From assembly GCF_002287505.1 (NCBI RefSeq), contig NZ_CP019688.1, positions 62,001 to 126,000 of the forward strand: a DNA stretch of 64,000 bases. The letters are read 5' to 3'. Within the stretch, counting starts at the first letter, position 1; the number at the start of each line of letters is the position of its first letter. Below, in pieces: positions 27,763 through 37,199 of the stretch. The DNA comes from Corynebacterium glaucum (GTDB lineage: Bacteria; Actinomycetota; Actinomycetes; Mycobacteriales; Mycobacteriaceae). Made by a program: the position numbers and the translations under genes. The notes under the pieces were generated by a model. It was not told the origin of the DNA. It ran no database searches and saw only the letters and a list, made by a program, of their open reading frames with translations.

Positions 27763-27791
27763 GCAGAGTCACCTTACTTCCGGGGGCAAAT

Positions 27792-29708
27792 CTAGTTGCG
27801 GACTACTACGACGAACGGGCCGATCTGTGCCTGGCTCCACTCGCCGGCGGGGAATGCGGCGGGGTTGAAGAACAGGCCCTCGTAGCGCACGTTCGGCTGG
27901 CTCGGGTAGATGTCGTGGGCGATGTGGGTCTTCAGCGGCGTACCGGCCGCTAGGTCGCCGCGGAAGATGAACGCTTCCGGCCGGCGCCACGCGGACGCGT
28001 CGATCGCAGCGGTGACTTCGCGCGGGTTGGTGTTGGAAAGCTCCGCCCACGCGGCCAGGTCCTCGTTGCGCATGTCGAACTCGCCCAGCGGGTTGGCGTA
28101 GTGGCTGGTGAACGCGTTGAAGCCGTAGTAGGAGTTGTAGGCCATGAAGTTGATCTCGTCTGTGTAGATCACAGCCTCGCCAGGGTTGCGACCGTTGGTC
28201 TTGAGGTACTCCACAATGTCGCCGTAGTAGCGCGCGGCGTCCGGCGGGAATTTGTCGGCGCGCTCGCCGTAACCGTCGGTGTCCGCGTACGCCTGGTCGA
28301 TGTGGGATTCGTTCTCCTCCGGGATCTGCTGAACGTAGAACAGGGAACCTGCGGCAATCAGGATCACCACTGCGGCGACAAAGCCGCGGTTGGCCTCGTC
28401 GCTGAACCGGTCCGGGTATAAGAAATCGAAGCCCACCAGCATAATCTCTGCGATGCCCAGCACACCTGCGGTGGCGAAGATGAGGATGAGCAACACCTCC
28501 ACGCGGAAACCCAACAGCGAGGTGCCGACGAGTGTCACCGCCATCGATGCCATGGCCCAGAGGTAGCAGACGAGGATAGCCAGGCTCAGCGCTGCGATCT
28601 CCGGCTCATTCATGCGGATGACCAGCCATATCAATCCGATGAGCGAAAGCAGCCCGATGATAGAGATGCTGAAGAACGGCAGCGGGAAGTACGTGCCTTC
28701 CGGCGGCAGGAAGTGGTTGGCCGTGGAGCGCGCCTGGAAGTCGCCGAAGAGCAAGTTATAGAGGTAGGGCCCCCACGCCACGAGCGCGATGGCCAAGGAA
28801 GAGAACCCGATGATCAGCAGGTGTTTGATGGGGGTGAACCCGCGGTCGTTGAGGAAGAGGATCACGGCCAGCACCACCACGGTCAGCGCGGTGATGGCGG
28901 TGAACAGTGTGTAGAACGTCGCGGAGACGCCCAGGAACAGTGCGAGTGCGATGGTGGCGAACCAGGAGCCGGACAGCGCGCGCTGAGCGCCGATCGTCGC
29001 GGCCGGCACGAACATGGCCACAAGCGCGGCGTAGGGCTCATCCGGCACCTCAGTGAGTACCACCGCGGTGGTGACCATGGCGATCGCCGCGGCCGTCGGA
29101 AGCGAGCCGGTAAGGCGGCGCCAGACCGGAGTGAGCATCGCAGCGCCGGCGGCAAGCGAGGTCAGCGCCCACGGCTGGTACACCTCCCAGCCCGGCATGC
29201 CGAGCAGGTTGGCCATTCGACCGCCCAGGAAGAACCACCCCATGGGGTAGAAGGTGGGAAGGTCGACGTAGTTCATGTCCGCGTAGGAGATGGACTCCGT
29301 CATCCGCGTCAGGAACTGGGTGCGAAAACCCTGGTCCACCTGGATGCCGTCGAGCCACAGCTTGGTGGCGGATAGCGGGATACCCAGCGACGACACCACG
29401 ATGCCCGCCGGGGCGAGCGACAACACCGCCTCGACGAACCAGTTCCGGCGGCGCGCAGAGATCCACAGCCACGCCGCGATCAGCGCCAGGGCGATGATCA
29501 GCAGCGACAGAGAGACCGACAGTGCCCGCGTCACCATCGACGTGTTGAACGCCGGCAGGGTGGTGGTGTGCAGCAGGAACCACGCCACGAACGCGAGTAC
29601 GCCGCCGATCAATCCGTAGGAGATGATGCGCGCCCACGTTGCACCACCCGAGATCTCATCTGGGGTGTAGGAGGTTACGCGTAACTCGCGGGGGGCAACG
29701 GTTGTCAT
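27792..29708 (-). CDS. aftA: Galactan 5-O-arabinofuranosyltransferase AftA
   Basis: A 638-residue membrane enzyme (GT85) that places the first arabinose on the galactan chain using decaprenyl-phospho-arabinose. The N-terminal half has about eleven membrane helices. The conserved loop with SYADMNYVDLPTFYPMGWF lies at about residues 142-160. The C-terminal domain is extracytoplasmic (SHYANPLGEFDMRNEDL). The order aftA-emb is that of other corynebacteria and mycobacteria, but dprE2 is not directly upstream here. Confidence 0.94.
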   Translation of the reverse strand: MTTVAPRELRVTSYTPDEISGGATWARIISYGLIGGVLAFVAWFLLHTTTLPAFNTSMVTRALSVSLSLLIIALALIAAWLWISARRRNWFVEAVLSLAPAGIVVSSLGIPLSATKLWLDGIQVDQGFRTQFLTRMTESISYADMNYVDLPTFYPMGWFFLGGRMANLLGMPGWEVYQPWALTSLAAGAAMLTPVWRRLTGSLPTAAAIAMVTTAVVLTEVPDEPYAALVAMFVPAATIGAQRALSGSWFATIALALFLGVSATFYTLFTAITALTVVVLAVILFLNDRGFTPIKHLLIIGFSSLAIALVAWGPYLYNLLFGDFQARSTANHFLPPEGTYFPLPFFSISIIGLLSLIGLIWLVIRMNEPEIAALSLAILVCYLWAMASMAVTLVGTSLLGFRVEVLLILIFATAGVLGIAEIMLVGFDFLYPDRFSDEANRGFVAAVVILIAAGSLFYVQQIPEENESHIDQAYADTDGYGERADKFPPDAARYYGDIVEYLKTNGRNPGEAVIYTDEINFMAYNSYYGFNAFTSHYANPLGEFDMRNEDLAAWAELSNTNPREVTAAIDASAWRRPEAFIFRGDLAAGTPLKTHIAHDIYPSQPNVRYEGLFFNPAAFPAGEWSQAQIGPFVVVVRN

Positions 29709-29739
29709 GCGTCTAAGTGTGGCATAAGAGGCTTCTGGT

Positions 29740-30396
29740 TTAGCCGATACCGCGCTCCGCGAGGTACATCAGGATTGCACGCACTCGACGATTCTCCTCA
29801 TCCGGGGTCAGCCCGAGCTTGGTGAAGATGTTGGAGACGTGTTTCGCCACCGCCGCGCCGGAAAGGAACAGCCGCTGCGCGATCTGCGCATTGGAGAGTC
29901 CCTCAGCCATGAGTTCTAAGACTTCGCGCTCCCGCGGGGTGAGGGTGGTCAACCAGCGGGAGCTGGCGGCCATGAGCTCGCTTGCCACCTGCGGGTCGAT
30001 CACCACACCTCCAGCTGCAACGGTCTCGCAACCAGCGACAAAGTCTTTCACTTCGGCAACCCGGTCTTTAAGCAGGTAACCGGTGCCGCCTCCGGTCGCG
30101 TGCTCCCCGCTGAACAACTCGCGGGCGTACGCTGGGGCGACGTACTGGGATAGCACCATCACATTCACCGCGCCGTGGCGCTGCCGCAGCGACAGGGCTG
30201 CGACGAGGCCGTCGTCACGCATCTGCGGGGGCATGCGCACGTCGGTGATGACAAGGTCGGGCACGCAGCCGTCGACAAGCGAGCAAAGCTCCTCGGCATC
30301 GGCGGCTTGGCCGACGATGTCGTGCCCGCGGCGGGTGAGGAGTCCGGCGACACCCTCGCGCAGCAGTGCGGAGTCGTCCGCGATCACGATTTTCAT
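29740..30396 (-). CDS. NarL/LuxR-family response regulator
   Basis: A 218-residue response regulator. The receiver domain has the acidic pair D7-D8, the phosphoacceptor Asp52 (VITDVRM) and the conserved Lys in LLKD. The C-terminal LuxR-type HTH reads LTPREREVLELMAEGLSNAQIA. Its start overlaps the histidine kinase stop by 4 bp. It probably controls the divergent ABC exporter; a 20-bp palindrome at 31139-31158 is the best operator candidate. Confidence 0.92.
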   Translation of the reverse strand: MKIVIADDSALLREGVAGLLTRRGHDIVGQAADAEELCSLVDGCVPDLVITDVRMPPQMRDDGLVAALSLRQRHGAVNVMVLSQYVAPAYARELFSGEHATGGGTGYLLKDRVAEVKDFVAGCETVAAGGVVIDPQVASELMAASSRWLTTLTPREREVLELMAEGLSNAQIAQRLFLSGAAVAKHVSNIFTKLGLTPDEENRRVRAILMYLAERGIG

Positions 30397-31127
30397 GGTG
30401 CGATCCCGCTTTCGCCTCGGTAGAGCAGGAGGGGGATGCGGGCGGTGACGGTGGTCGGTCCGCCGCTGGGAGAGCGCAGCTCGACATCGCCGCCGAACGC
30501 CGCGATGCGGTCGCGCATCCCCTCCAGACCGCGGCCGGGTACGAATTGCGCGCCGCCGTCACCCTGGTCTGCCACGGCGATGTTGAGCGTGCTGTCGCAG
30601 GTAATCAGCACGTTTACTGGCGCGCCGGGCGCGTACTTCGCGGCGTTGGTCAGCGCCTCGGCGGCGAAGAAGTAGCCTGCCGCAAGCACCGGGGCGTCAA
30701 TCTGCGGCAGCGGGTGCGGGGCGCGCACCGTGGCATGCGGGCCATAGTGGGCCGCGGCGGATTCCACGGCGGCGACCAGCCCGCGGTCGGTGAGTTCCTG
30801 TGGGTGGATCCCGCGCACTGTGCGCCGCAGCGCCTCGAGTCCGCTGCGCAGGTTGTTCGCGGCATCGTCGAGGAGTTGGGCGGTCACCCCGCTCGCCGTG
30901 AGCTGTGCCTCGCCCACCTTCATCGCGGCGGCCACGAAATACTGCTGCGCGCCGTCGTGCAGGTCGCGCTCGATGCGCAACCGCTCCACCTCGTACGCCT
31001 CCGCGATGCGCCGCCGCGAGGCCGTGATCTGGTGGATCGCTGCCGCGGCCGCTGCCTCGTGGTCAACCCCAGTTTCAACCCCGGTCCCGGCCGGGGCACG
31101 CCGTGCTCTGGGCCATCTCATATGCAT
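30393..31127 (-). CDS. Soluble HisKA_3-type sensor histidine kinase
   Basis: A 244-residue kinase that begins at ATG 31127. The phosphorylatable His57 lies in RDLHDGAQQ (HisKA_3), and the ATPase domain has its N-box in EALTNAAKYAP, DQGDGG (G1) and GRGLEGMRDRI (G2). It is much shorter than typical 350-450-residue relatives because it has no membrane helices or sensor domain. The frame is open upstream but that extension has no signal and would run across the ABC gene. It may sense through the neighbouring ABC permease or through a cytoplasmic cue. Confidence 0.88.
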   Translation of the reverse strand: MHMRWPRARRAPAGTGVETGVDHEAAAAAAIHQITASRRRIAEAYEVERLRIERDLHDGAQQYFVAAAMKVGEAQLTASGVTAQLLDDAANNLRSGLEALRRTVRGIHPQELTDRGLVAAVESAAAHYGPHATVRAPHPLPQIDAPVLAAGYFFAAEALTNAAKYAPGAPVNVLITCDSTLNIAVADQGDGGAQFVPGRGLEGMRDRIAAFGGDVELRSPSGGPTTVTARIPLLLYRGESGIAP

Positions 31128-31138
31128 GCACAATAGCG

Positions 31139-31158
31139 GGGTAGTGCTGGCACTACCC
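31139..31158. promoter_or_regulatory. Perfect 9+2+9 palindrome between the kinase and ABC genes
   Basis: GGGTAGTGC at 31139-31147 and its exact complement at 31150-31158 surround a TG centre. It lies in the 78-bp divergent region between the kinase start (31127) and the ABC ATPase start (31206). The size and placement fit a dimeric operator, most simply for the NarL/LuxR-type regulator encoded next door. Confidence 0.6.
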
Positions 31159-31205
31159 TGATTTGGGCGCTCGCACCATGGCTTTCGCCGCTGCGCCCGA
31201 TTGGA

Positions 31206-31895
31206 ATGAACACCATGCTTGTACTCAACGACATCACCAAGTCCTTCACCCAGCAACGGGTGCTCGAAGGCATCAGCCTCGAAGTCGGCCGCGGCGAATC
31301 GCTCGCCATCATGGGCCCTTCCGGCTCCGGCAAGTCCACGTTGCTCCACTGCATGTCCGGGGTACTCACCCCCGACACCGGTGAGGTTGTCTTCGAGGGT
31401 CAAAGCATTTCTTCGCTTGACGACGCCGCGCGGTCCACCCTCAGGCTCAATCACTTCAGCTTCATCTTCCAAGATGGACAGCTCCTTCCGGAGCTCACCG
31501 CCAAGGAGAATGTGGCGCTGCCGGCAATCATGCGCGGAGTGGCGCAGAAGGAGGCACACGCCGAGGCGACGGAGATGCTCACCCGCCTCGGGCTCGGCGC
31601 GTACACCGAGCGCTTCCCGGGCCAGCTGTCCGGCGGCCAGGCCCAACGCGTTGCCATCGCGCGTGCTCTGATCGGGCCGCCATCGGTGGTGTTCGCTGAC
31701 GAGCCAACCGCCGCGCTCGATCAGGCCACCGGGCACGAGGTGATGCAACAGATCACTGCGGTAGCCGAGAAATTCGGCGTGACCTTGGTGTTGGTCACCC
31801 ACGACCCGAAGATCGCCGCCTGGTGCAACCGCCGCATTGAGATCCGCGACGGGTTGATCCACGACGAGACGTTCCGGGAGGGGATGCGCCGATGA
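31206..31895 (+). CDS. ABC transporter ATP-binding protein (MacB/LolD type)
   Basis: A 229-residue ATPase. Walker A GPSGSGKST is at about residues 38-46, the signature LSGGQAQR near 140, Walker B VVFADEPTAALD and the H-loop VTHD follow. This subgroup pairs with FtsX-type permeases and expels peptides, lipopeptides or antibiotics, or acts in envelope stress. It overlaps the permease by 4 bp. A second in-frame ATG at 31215 is also possible. A dispersed motif is at 31415-31425. Confidence 0.93.
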   Translation: MNTMLVLNDITKSFTQQRVLEGISLEVGRGESLAIMGPSGSGKSTLLHCMSGVLTPDTGEVVFEGQSISSLDDAARSTLRLNHFSFIFQDGQLLPELTAKENVALPAIMRGVAQKEAHAEATEMLTRLGLGAYTERFPGQLSGGQAQRVAIARALIGPPSVVFADEPTAALDQATGHEVMQQITAVAEKFGVTLVLVTHDPKIAAWCNRRIEIRDGLIHDETFREGMRR

Positions 31896-33319
31896 CGCCG
31901 TCAACCACGCAATCGCAGTCACACTCCCTGACCCCGATGACGCTCGCCCGCGCCGCGATGTCGAGCAGCCGCGAGGGACGCGATCAGCGCACCAGCGGTG
32001 AACGTTGGGTGCGTGTGCTCTCCCTGGCCGCGTTCACCGTGTCGACCTGGATGTTGCTCACTCTGGCCGGCGGTACCTGGATGTTTGTGGGCCGACACCG
32101 CAATCCCGGGGAGGTGTTGCAGGCCGCCAGCGAAGAACTGCACGGACCGCAGGGCATTCCGTACATCTTTCTCGCGCTGTTCGCGTCGCTACTGTTAATC
32201 CCCACCCTGCTCAACCTGCTCACCCAAGCTGCGCGGGCCAACCTTTCCGGGCGCGAAACGCACCTGGCAACCCTGCGCCTGCTCGGCGCAACCGCGGGCC
32301 AAGTACGGGGCATGATGATTGTCGACGCCTTGCGTCAAGCCGCCATAGGCCTCGTCCTAGGCACCGTGCTCTACGCGGTGACGGTGCCGGTGTGGTCGCT
32401 CATTGCGTTCCAAGGGGAGCAAATCGGACGTTGGGAGATGTTGACCTGGTGGCTGATCCCTGTCGTCTGGCTGGTGGTGCTGGCGTTGGCTGCGGCGTCG
32501 GTGTGGCTTGCTCTTCGGCGCGTTTCGATCACCCCGCTCGGTGTCAGCAAACGAGTACCGCCCAAGGGACAAAACCTGGTGACGTTCGTCCTGTCCTTCG
32601 TGATCACTTGGGCGCTGCTCAAGATGTTGAGCCGGTTCGGGTTGTCGCCGTCCGCCGACACTGGGGTGTATCTCGGAGTGCTGGTGTTCGGTGCCGCGTT
32701 CATGCTGGCTAACGCAGTGTTTGCCGTCGGGCTGATCCAACTCGTTGCGCGCCTGAGTTATAGGGTGCCGGGGTCGAAGAACTACGTGGCCACCCGCAGG
32801 GTCGGACGCGATGCGAAGACCACGTGGCGCCGCGTCGCTGCTTTGTTCTTCCTTGCCTTCACCGCGGGTTTCGCGTCCAGGCTGTCACTTGTTGAAACCG
32901 AATTCGAATCGGTGGCAGTCGATATGTACACCGCCGACATTCCGACGGGTGTCGCAATCACTGTCACCTTCGGCATTGTGCTGCTGTGCGTCTCCACCCT
33001 GCTTGGCCAGGCGCTCGCCGTCGTCGAGCAAAAATACCTGACGAGGTCGCTGTACTTCATTGGTGCGCCAGCATCGTTCCACACCGCAGTCGCTGTGCGG
33101 GAGATCGGGATCCCAATGGCCATTGTGTCCTTCATCGGATTGATCCAGGGCGGCCTGATGGGCACAGTGATGTCCGTCGAGCAGCCGAACACCATGACGA
33201 GCCTGATCCAGTTCGTGGCCCTGGTCGCCATCGCCTTGATCGTCTCGGTGGCTGCCGTGTACGCAACCGGCCCGCTCCGCCAGCGGGTGCTGGCGCAAAC
33301 GGGCCGGTTGAACGACTAG
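31892..33319 (+). CDS. FtsX-type ABC transporter permease
   Basis: A 475-residue permease with about eight to ten membrane segments and two FtsX-like units: the first around the segment LLNLLTQAARANLSGRE and ATLRLLGATAGQVRGMM, and the second in the C-terminal half with ALAVVEQKYLTRSLYFIGA. It partners the ATPase directly upstream. The pair is convergent with dprE2 (14 bp between stop codons). The likely role is export of an envelope-active compound under control of the linked two-component system. Confidence 0.88.
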   Translation: MTPSTTQSQSHSLTPMTLARAAMSSSREGRDQRTSGERWVRVLSLAAFTVSTWMLLTLAGGTWMFVGRHRNPGEVLQAASEELHGPQGIPYIFLALFASLLLIPTLLNLLTQAARANLSGRETHLATLRLLGATAGQVRGMMIVDALRQAAIGLVLGTVLYAVTVPVWSLIAFQGEQIGRWEMLTWWLIPVVWLVVLALAAASVWLALRRVSITPLGVSKRVPPKGQNLVTFVLSFVITWALLKMLSRFGLSPSADTGVYLGVLVFGAAFMLANAVFAVGLIQLVARLSYRVPGSKNYVATRRVGRDAKTTWRRVAALFFLAFTAGFASRLSLVETEFESVAVDMYTADIPTGVAITVTFGIVLLCVSTLLGQALAVVEQKYLTRSLYFIGAPASFHTAVAVREIGIPMAIVSFIGLIQGGLMGTVMSVEQPNTMTSLIQFVALVAIALIVSVAAVYATGPLRQRVLAQTGRLND

Positions 33320-33333
33320 CGAGCAATGAGCGA

Positions 33334-34098
33334 CTAGAAGCTCAGCTTGCGCATGATCGGTGCCGGGATGTGCTGCAGCACCAGGGAGATTGGGCCGAAG
33401 AGCTTGTGCACGAACACGTACCGGTCGCCCTTCAGCGCAGCCTCCACGGCAGCCTCCGCTACGTCTTCCTTGTTCACGGTCAGCGGGGCTTCGTCCAGAC
33501 CTGCGGTCATCTTGGTGCGAACCTGGCCGGGGCGGACAACGGTGACCCGCACGCCGTCGTTACGCAATGCCTCGCCGAGCTGGAGGTAGAAGCCGTCCAT
33601 ACCTGCCTTGGCCGAGCCGTAGACAAAGTTGGAGCGGCGCACCTTCTGGCCCGCGACGGAGCTCATGGCGATGATGGTGCCGTGGCCCTGGCGCTTCATG
33701 GCCTGGCCGAGCAGCACGCCGACGGAGACGTATGCGGTGTAGTTCGTCTGCGCGGACTCGACGGCGAGCGCCTGGTCCTGCCAGAGCGCTTCCTGGTCGC
33801 CGAGGGTGCCGAAGGCCACCACGGCCACGTCGATGTCGCCGTCCTCGAAGGCGGCGTCGATAACGCCTTGGTGCGCGGCGGTGTCGAGCGCGTCGAAGTC
33901 GATGACGCGCACCTTGCCGGCGCCTGCCGCGGTGACGGCGTCAATCGCGCCCTGAAGACGCGGGGAGTCCTCGCGCGCGCAAAGCGTCACGGTCGGTGCA
34001 CCGCCGCGGTGCACCAGCTCCTCCACGATGGCGAGGCCGATCTCGGAAGTGCCGCCGATCAGCGCGATGTGTTGTGCCTGTCCTACTGCGTTGAGCAT
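33334..34098 (-). CDS. dprE2: Decaprenylphospho-beta-D-erythro-pentofuranosid-2-ulose 2-reductase DprE2
   Basis: A 254-residue SDR that reduces the keto intermediate made by DprE1 to give decaprenyl-phospho-arabinose, the sole arabinose donor of the cell wall. The cofactor motif is GGTSEIG near residues 15-21, and the catalytic motif is YGSAK. The C-terminus (KLFGPISLVLQHIP) is typical of DprE2. It is 37 bp downstream of dprE1. In mycobacteria and C. glutamicum the next gene is aftA; here an ABC/two-component module intervenes. Confidence 0.94.
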   Translation of the reverse strand: MLNAVGQAQHIALIGGTSEIGLAIVEELVHRGGAPTVTLCAREDSPRLQGAIDAVTAAGAGKVRVIDFDALDTAAHQGVIDAAFEDGDIDVAVVAFGTLGDQEALWQDQALAVESAQTNYTAYVSVGVLLGQAMKRQGHGTIIAMSSVAGQKVRRSNFVYGSAKAGMDGFYLQLGEALRNDGVRVTVVRPGQVRTKMTAGLDEAPLTVNKEDVAEAAVEAALKGDRYVFVHKLFGPISLVLQHIPAPIMRKLSF

Positions 34099-34135
34099 TT
34101 ATTTGGTCCCTTTCTGCTTCCTGATCCGCAGTTTC

Positions 34136-35551
34136 CTAGTTGAGTTCCAACCTGCGCGACAGGTCAGAAGCGAACACACCGGTCGGGTCGATGGCGCGGC
34201 GGGTCTCCAGCCAGCCAGCCATGCCCGGGTACATCGCGTGGAACTTCTCGGCGGAGGTACGCGATTCCTTGGCCAGGTAAAGGCGGCCGCCGAACTCCAT
34301 GACTTGGTCGTCCAAGCGGTCGAGGAATTCGTTGAGCCCGTCGCGGATCGGGAAGTCGACACAGACGTTCCAGCCCTTCATCGGGTAGGACAACGGCGCG
34401 CGGTTACCCTCGCCGAACAGCTTGAACACGTTGAGCGCGGTGTAGTGCCCGGAGGACTGGATCTGGTAGATGATGTCCTTGAACGGCTCGACAGCGTCGG
34501 TGGGCACCACAAACTGGTACTGCAGGAAGCCGGCATCGCCGTAACCGCGGTTCCACTCGCCGATGAGATCCAGCGGTTGATAGAACTGCGTGAGGTTCTT
34601 GATCTGGTTCTTCGCGGGGCCGCCCATGAGGTAGTAGGCCTCGCCGATCATGCGCAGCGTGAGCTTGTTCATGGTCCAGGACGGGAACACGTCCGGCACC
34701 GTCATCAGCTGCGGAGCGTTGAACTTTAGCGGGTCCTTGGCCAGGCGCGGCGCGTACTCCTCGAGCTGCGCCAAGGTAGCCAGCGAGCCGCGGGAAATGG
34801 TGGAGCGGCCCGTCTTCGGCGGTGCGGAGATCGCGTCGAACCATGCAGAAGAATAGGTGTAGTTCACCTCCGAGCCGTCCGAGTGTGCCGCGATGGTCTC
34901 ATCCAGGGTGCCGGTCCGTTCGGTGTCCGAGATGAAGTACGCGGTCTCGGTCTTGGTCATCGCGATCCGCGCGCGCAGGATGATGCCGGTCAGGCCCATG
35001 CCGCCGACGGTGGCCCAGAACAAGGTGCCGTCCGGGTCGTCCGCGGAGCCCTCTGGCTCGAGGTGCAGCACGCGGCCGTCGGCGACCAGCAGTTCCATGG
35101 AAACAACGTGGTCGCCGAAGGAGCCGGCGGAGTGGTGGTTTTTGCCGTGGATGTCCGGGCCGATCGCGCCACCGATGGTCACCTGGCGGGTACCGGGCAG
35201 CACCGGAACCCACAGGCCGTACGGCAGCGCCGCCTTCATCAACTGATCCAGGGTCACGCCCGCGTCCACGTCCACGATGCCGCTGTCCGGGTCGATGGAG
35301 TGGATCTGGTTCAGCGGCTGCATGTCAATGACCAGGCCGCCGCCGTTTTGCGCCGGGTCACCGTAGGAGCGGCCCATGCCGCGCGCGATCACGCCGCGGC
35401 GCTGGGATTCGGGGAGGGAGGAATTCTCGTCCGCGACTTGAGCGACGGCCGCGCGGATCACATCAACGTCCGGGGTGGCCAGCACGTGGGCGGTGGACGG
35501 AGCAGTGCGACCCCACCCGTAGAGGGACTTTTGTTCGGTGTGCAGTTCCAT
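34136..35551 (-). CDS. dprE1: Decaprenylphospho-beta-D-ribofuranose 2-oxidase DprE1
   Basis: A 471-residue FAD-dependent oxidase of the VAO/PCMH family that oxidises decaprenyl-phospho-ribose. The FAD domain contains [14 protein letters not shown] and [14 protein letters not shown]. The Cys that benzothiazinones attack (Cys387 in M. tuberculosis) is conserved as Cys397 in [12 protein letters not shown] (codon 34361-34363). The ATG at 35551 is preferred to a TTG nine bases upstream. It forms a minus-strand pair with dprE2. Confidence 0.95.
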   Translation of the reverse strand: MELHTEQKSLYGWGRTAPSTAHVLATPDVDVIRAAVAQVADENSSLPESQRRGVIARGMGRSYGDPAQNGGGLVIDMQPLNQIHSIDPDSGIVDVDAGVTLDQLMKAALPYGLWVPVLPGTRQVTIGGAIGPDIHGKNHHSAGSFGDHVVSMELLVADGRVLHLEPEGSADDPDGTLFWATVGGMGLTGIILRARIAMTKTETAYFISDTERTGTLDETIAAHSDGSEVNYTYSSAWFDAISAPPKTGRSTISRGSLATLAQLEEYAPRLAKDPLKFNAPQLMTVPDVFPSWTMNKLTLRMIGEAYYLMGGPAKNQIKNLTQFYQPLDLIGEWNRGYGDAGFLQYQFVVPTDAVEPFKDIIYQIQSSGHYTALNVFKLFGEGNRAPLSYPMKGWNVCVDFPIRDGLNEFLDRLDDQVMEFGGRLYLAKESRTSAEKFHAMYPGMAGWLETRRAIDPTGVFASDLSRRLELN

Positions 35552-35616
35552 GGCACCCAAGCCTACCGACCAAAAACCCGAATACCGGGCACAATAGGTG
35601 TGATCTTAATTAACGC

Positions 35617-35796
35617 TTAGAGTTCGAGGATCTCGCGGATTTCCGCAGGCAACTCCTCTTGGGAAGTAATCTGCGGCCGCCCCGCCTCCGTGTGCTCGCG
35701 CAGCAGCTGCATCACCCGCGCGCGGCTCGTTGAATCCAGCACCGGCAGCTCTTGTGCCATCAGTTGTTGCATGAAGTGGTTCAAGGGTTGTGCCAT
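35617..35796 (-). CDS. Small conserved hypothetical protein
   Basis: Fifty-nine residues starting MAQPLNHFMQQL. The sequence is amphipathic and acidic, with no membrane segment or signal peptide, and contains STSRARVMQLLREHTEAG. It lies upstream of dprE1 in the same direction (65 bp) and 31 bp from a divergent gene. The function is unknown. Confidence 0.6.
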   Translation of the reverse strand: MAQPLNHFMQQLMAQELPVLDSTSRARVMQLLREHTEAGRPQITSQEELPAEIREILEL

Positions 35797-35827
35797 GGGC
35801 GTAACTGTAGCGCTACCATCGGCACCC

Positions 35828-36268
35828 ATGACCACCAATGCAACCATCCAGGAAGCAGTCGACGAAACCCAGATCGACTACAACGCACTGGACAACACGC
35901 TCGGCGGCCGAGTCATCCAGGCAGGGTTCATCGCAGCATTCTTCGCCACTCGTTCAGTTCCGGCTCGCGTTGGGTTGAGCATTTTGAACTTGACGACGGT
36001 CGGGCTGTTCAATGCGTTCGACGAAGATCCCCGAAACGACCTCACTTCCCGGGTGGACGCGGAACAAGGCGAAGACGAATCTGTGGCGTTGTCCTGGGGC
36101 GTGCTCGCCGGGCTGGGAGCAGGCACGATTGCCGCTTTGACTGTGGCCGCGAAAGCTCAGTCGGGGATTGCCGGTTGGCTGGCTGGGCGGGGCGTCGCAA
36201 AGCCTGATGCTCTGATTGGCCTTGCTGCGGGCGGAGCTTACCTGGCGGCAAAGCAGCTGCGACCGTAG
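35828..36268 (+). CDS. Conserved corynebacterial membrane protein of unknown function
   Basis: A 146-residue protein with hydrophobic stretches at about residues 30-60 and 90-115, and a C-terminal segment rich in Gly and Ala. It starts at ATG 35828; the frame is open upstream, but that part overlaps the divergent small gene. No known domain is recognised. It is followed by 14 bp and then another hypothetical gene in the same direction. Confidence 0.7.
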   Translation: MTTNATIQEAVDETQIDYNALDNTLGGRVIQAGFIAAFFATRSVPARVGLSILNLTTVGLFNAFDEDPRNDLTSRVDAEQGEDESVALSWGVLAGLGAGTIAALTVAAKAQSGIAGWLAGRGVAKPDALIGLAAGGAYLAAKQLRP

Positions 36269-36282
36269 CTATATTGGGCGCC

Positions 36283-37179
36283 ATGTCCAGCACGATCTAC
36301 AGATCCGCATCGCTTGCGCCGGTGATCAACCTCGCCGCCGAGCGGACGCGCCGCCGCAATGGCAGTGCCGCTGCGGCCGATGTGGGCGACACGCTCATCG
36401 TGCGCATCGTGCTGGTGTCCGACGACACGGTGTACCGCTGGGTAGGCATCGATGAGCGCACCACGATCCGGGAGTGCTGCACCGTCGTGGAGACGGTGTT
36501 CGGGATCGATGAGCTGCGCGCCACTGAAGACGGCACCGATGCGGTGCGGGCGGAGGCCGATGGGGCCTGCGAACTGCGAGACGTGCTGGACGCGCCGGGG
36601 GAGGCCACAGCCTTTACGTGGGGGTTGTGGCAGTTCGGCATGCAGCTTGCCGACGTCTACCCGCGCGACGAATCGACCCCACCTGCCGTGTGCGTCGCGG
36701 GCTCCGGGTCGTTCGGCGATGCCCGCTTCGACATCGGACGCGTGAACGCGCAACTGCTGGGCGCGGAACGGGTCAAAGATCTCGCCTCGCTGGTGCGCGA
36801 CGACGTCCGCGACGTACTGGAGCGCGCGAGCACCCACGACTTCTTGCCGCTGATCCACGCGCTCGGCGTGGAGCGCGCCGTGTCGCCGGGGGAGATGCCG
36901 GTCGTGGCCCGCGCGCGCTTGGCGCGACTGCCCGTGGAGGCGGATCCGCGCGCCCGAGACGCGTTCTGGGCATCGGTGCTTGCCGCCGCATGCTGCGGGG
37001 ATGCGGCAAGCACAGACTCGATCACCGAATCCATTATGCAGGCGCTGCGCGCTGCGGATCTCTCCGCCGCCGAGGTCAGGCAGCTGTGCGCGGCATCGCT
37101 CGCGGATCTCGATGCGCTCACCGCGAACCTCTCGTTGCCGGAGCGACTAGACGTCTACCGTGATCTGATTCGGGGGTAG
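36283..37179 (+). CDS. Hypothetical protein, unknown family
   Basis: A 298-residue soluble acidic protein. The segment IVLVSDDTVYRWVGIDERTTIREC faintly resembles the start of plasmid pRiA4b ORF-3-like domains (PF07929), but I cannot support that assignment. The C-terminal half is helical and rich in Ala and Leu. The ATG at 36283 is used rather than a TTG nine bases earlier. The gene lies 20 bp upstream of gtrA and may be cotranscribed with it. Confidence 0.7.
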   Translation: MSSTIYRSASLAPVINLAAERTRRRNGSAAAADVGDTLIVRIVLVSDDTVYRWVGIDERTTIRECCTVVETVFGIDELRATEDGTDAVRAEADGACELRDVLDAPGEATAFTWGLWQFGMQLADVYPRDESTPPAVCVAGSGSFGDARFDIGRVNAQLLGAERVKDLASLVRDDVRDVLERASTHDFLPLIHALGVERAVSPGEMPVVARARLARLPVEADPRARDAFWASVLAAACCGDAASTDSITESIMQALRAADLSAAEVRQLCAASLADLDALTANLSLPERLDVYRDLIRG

Positions 37180-37199
37180 ACGCTGTAGACTCAGCCCGC

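Noticed and set aside
31128..31922. N-terminal extension of the histidine kinase frame to 31922
   Set aside because: It runs antisense through the whole ABC ATPase gene and has no kinase or membrane features; the ATG at 31127 is sufficient.
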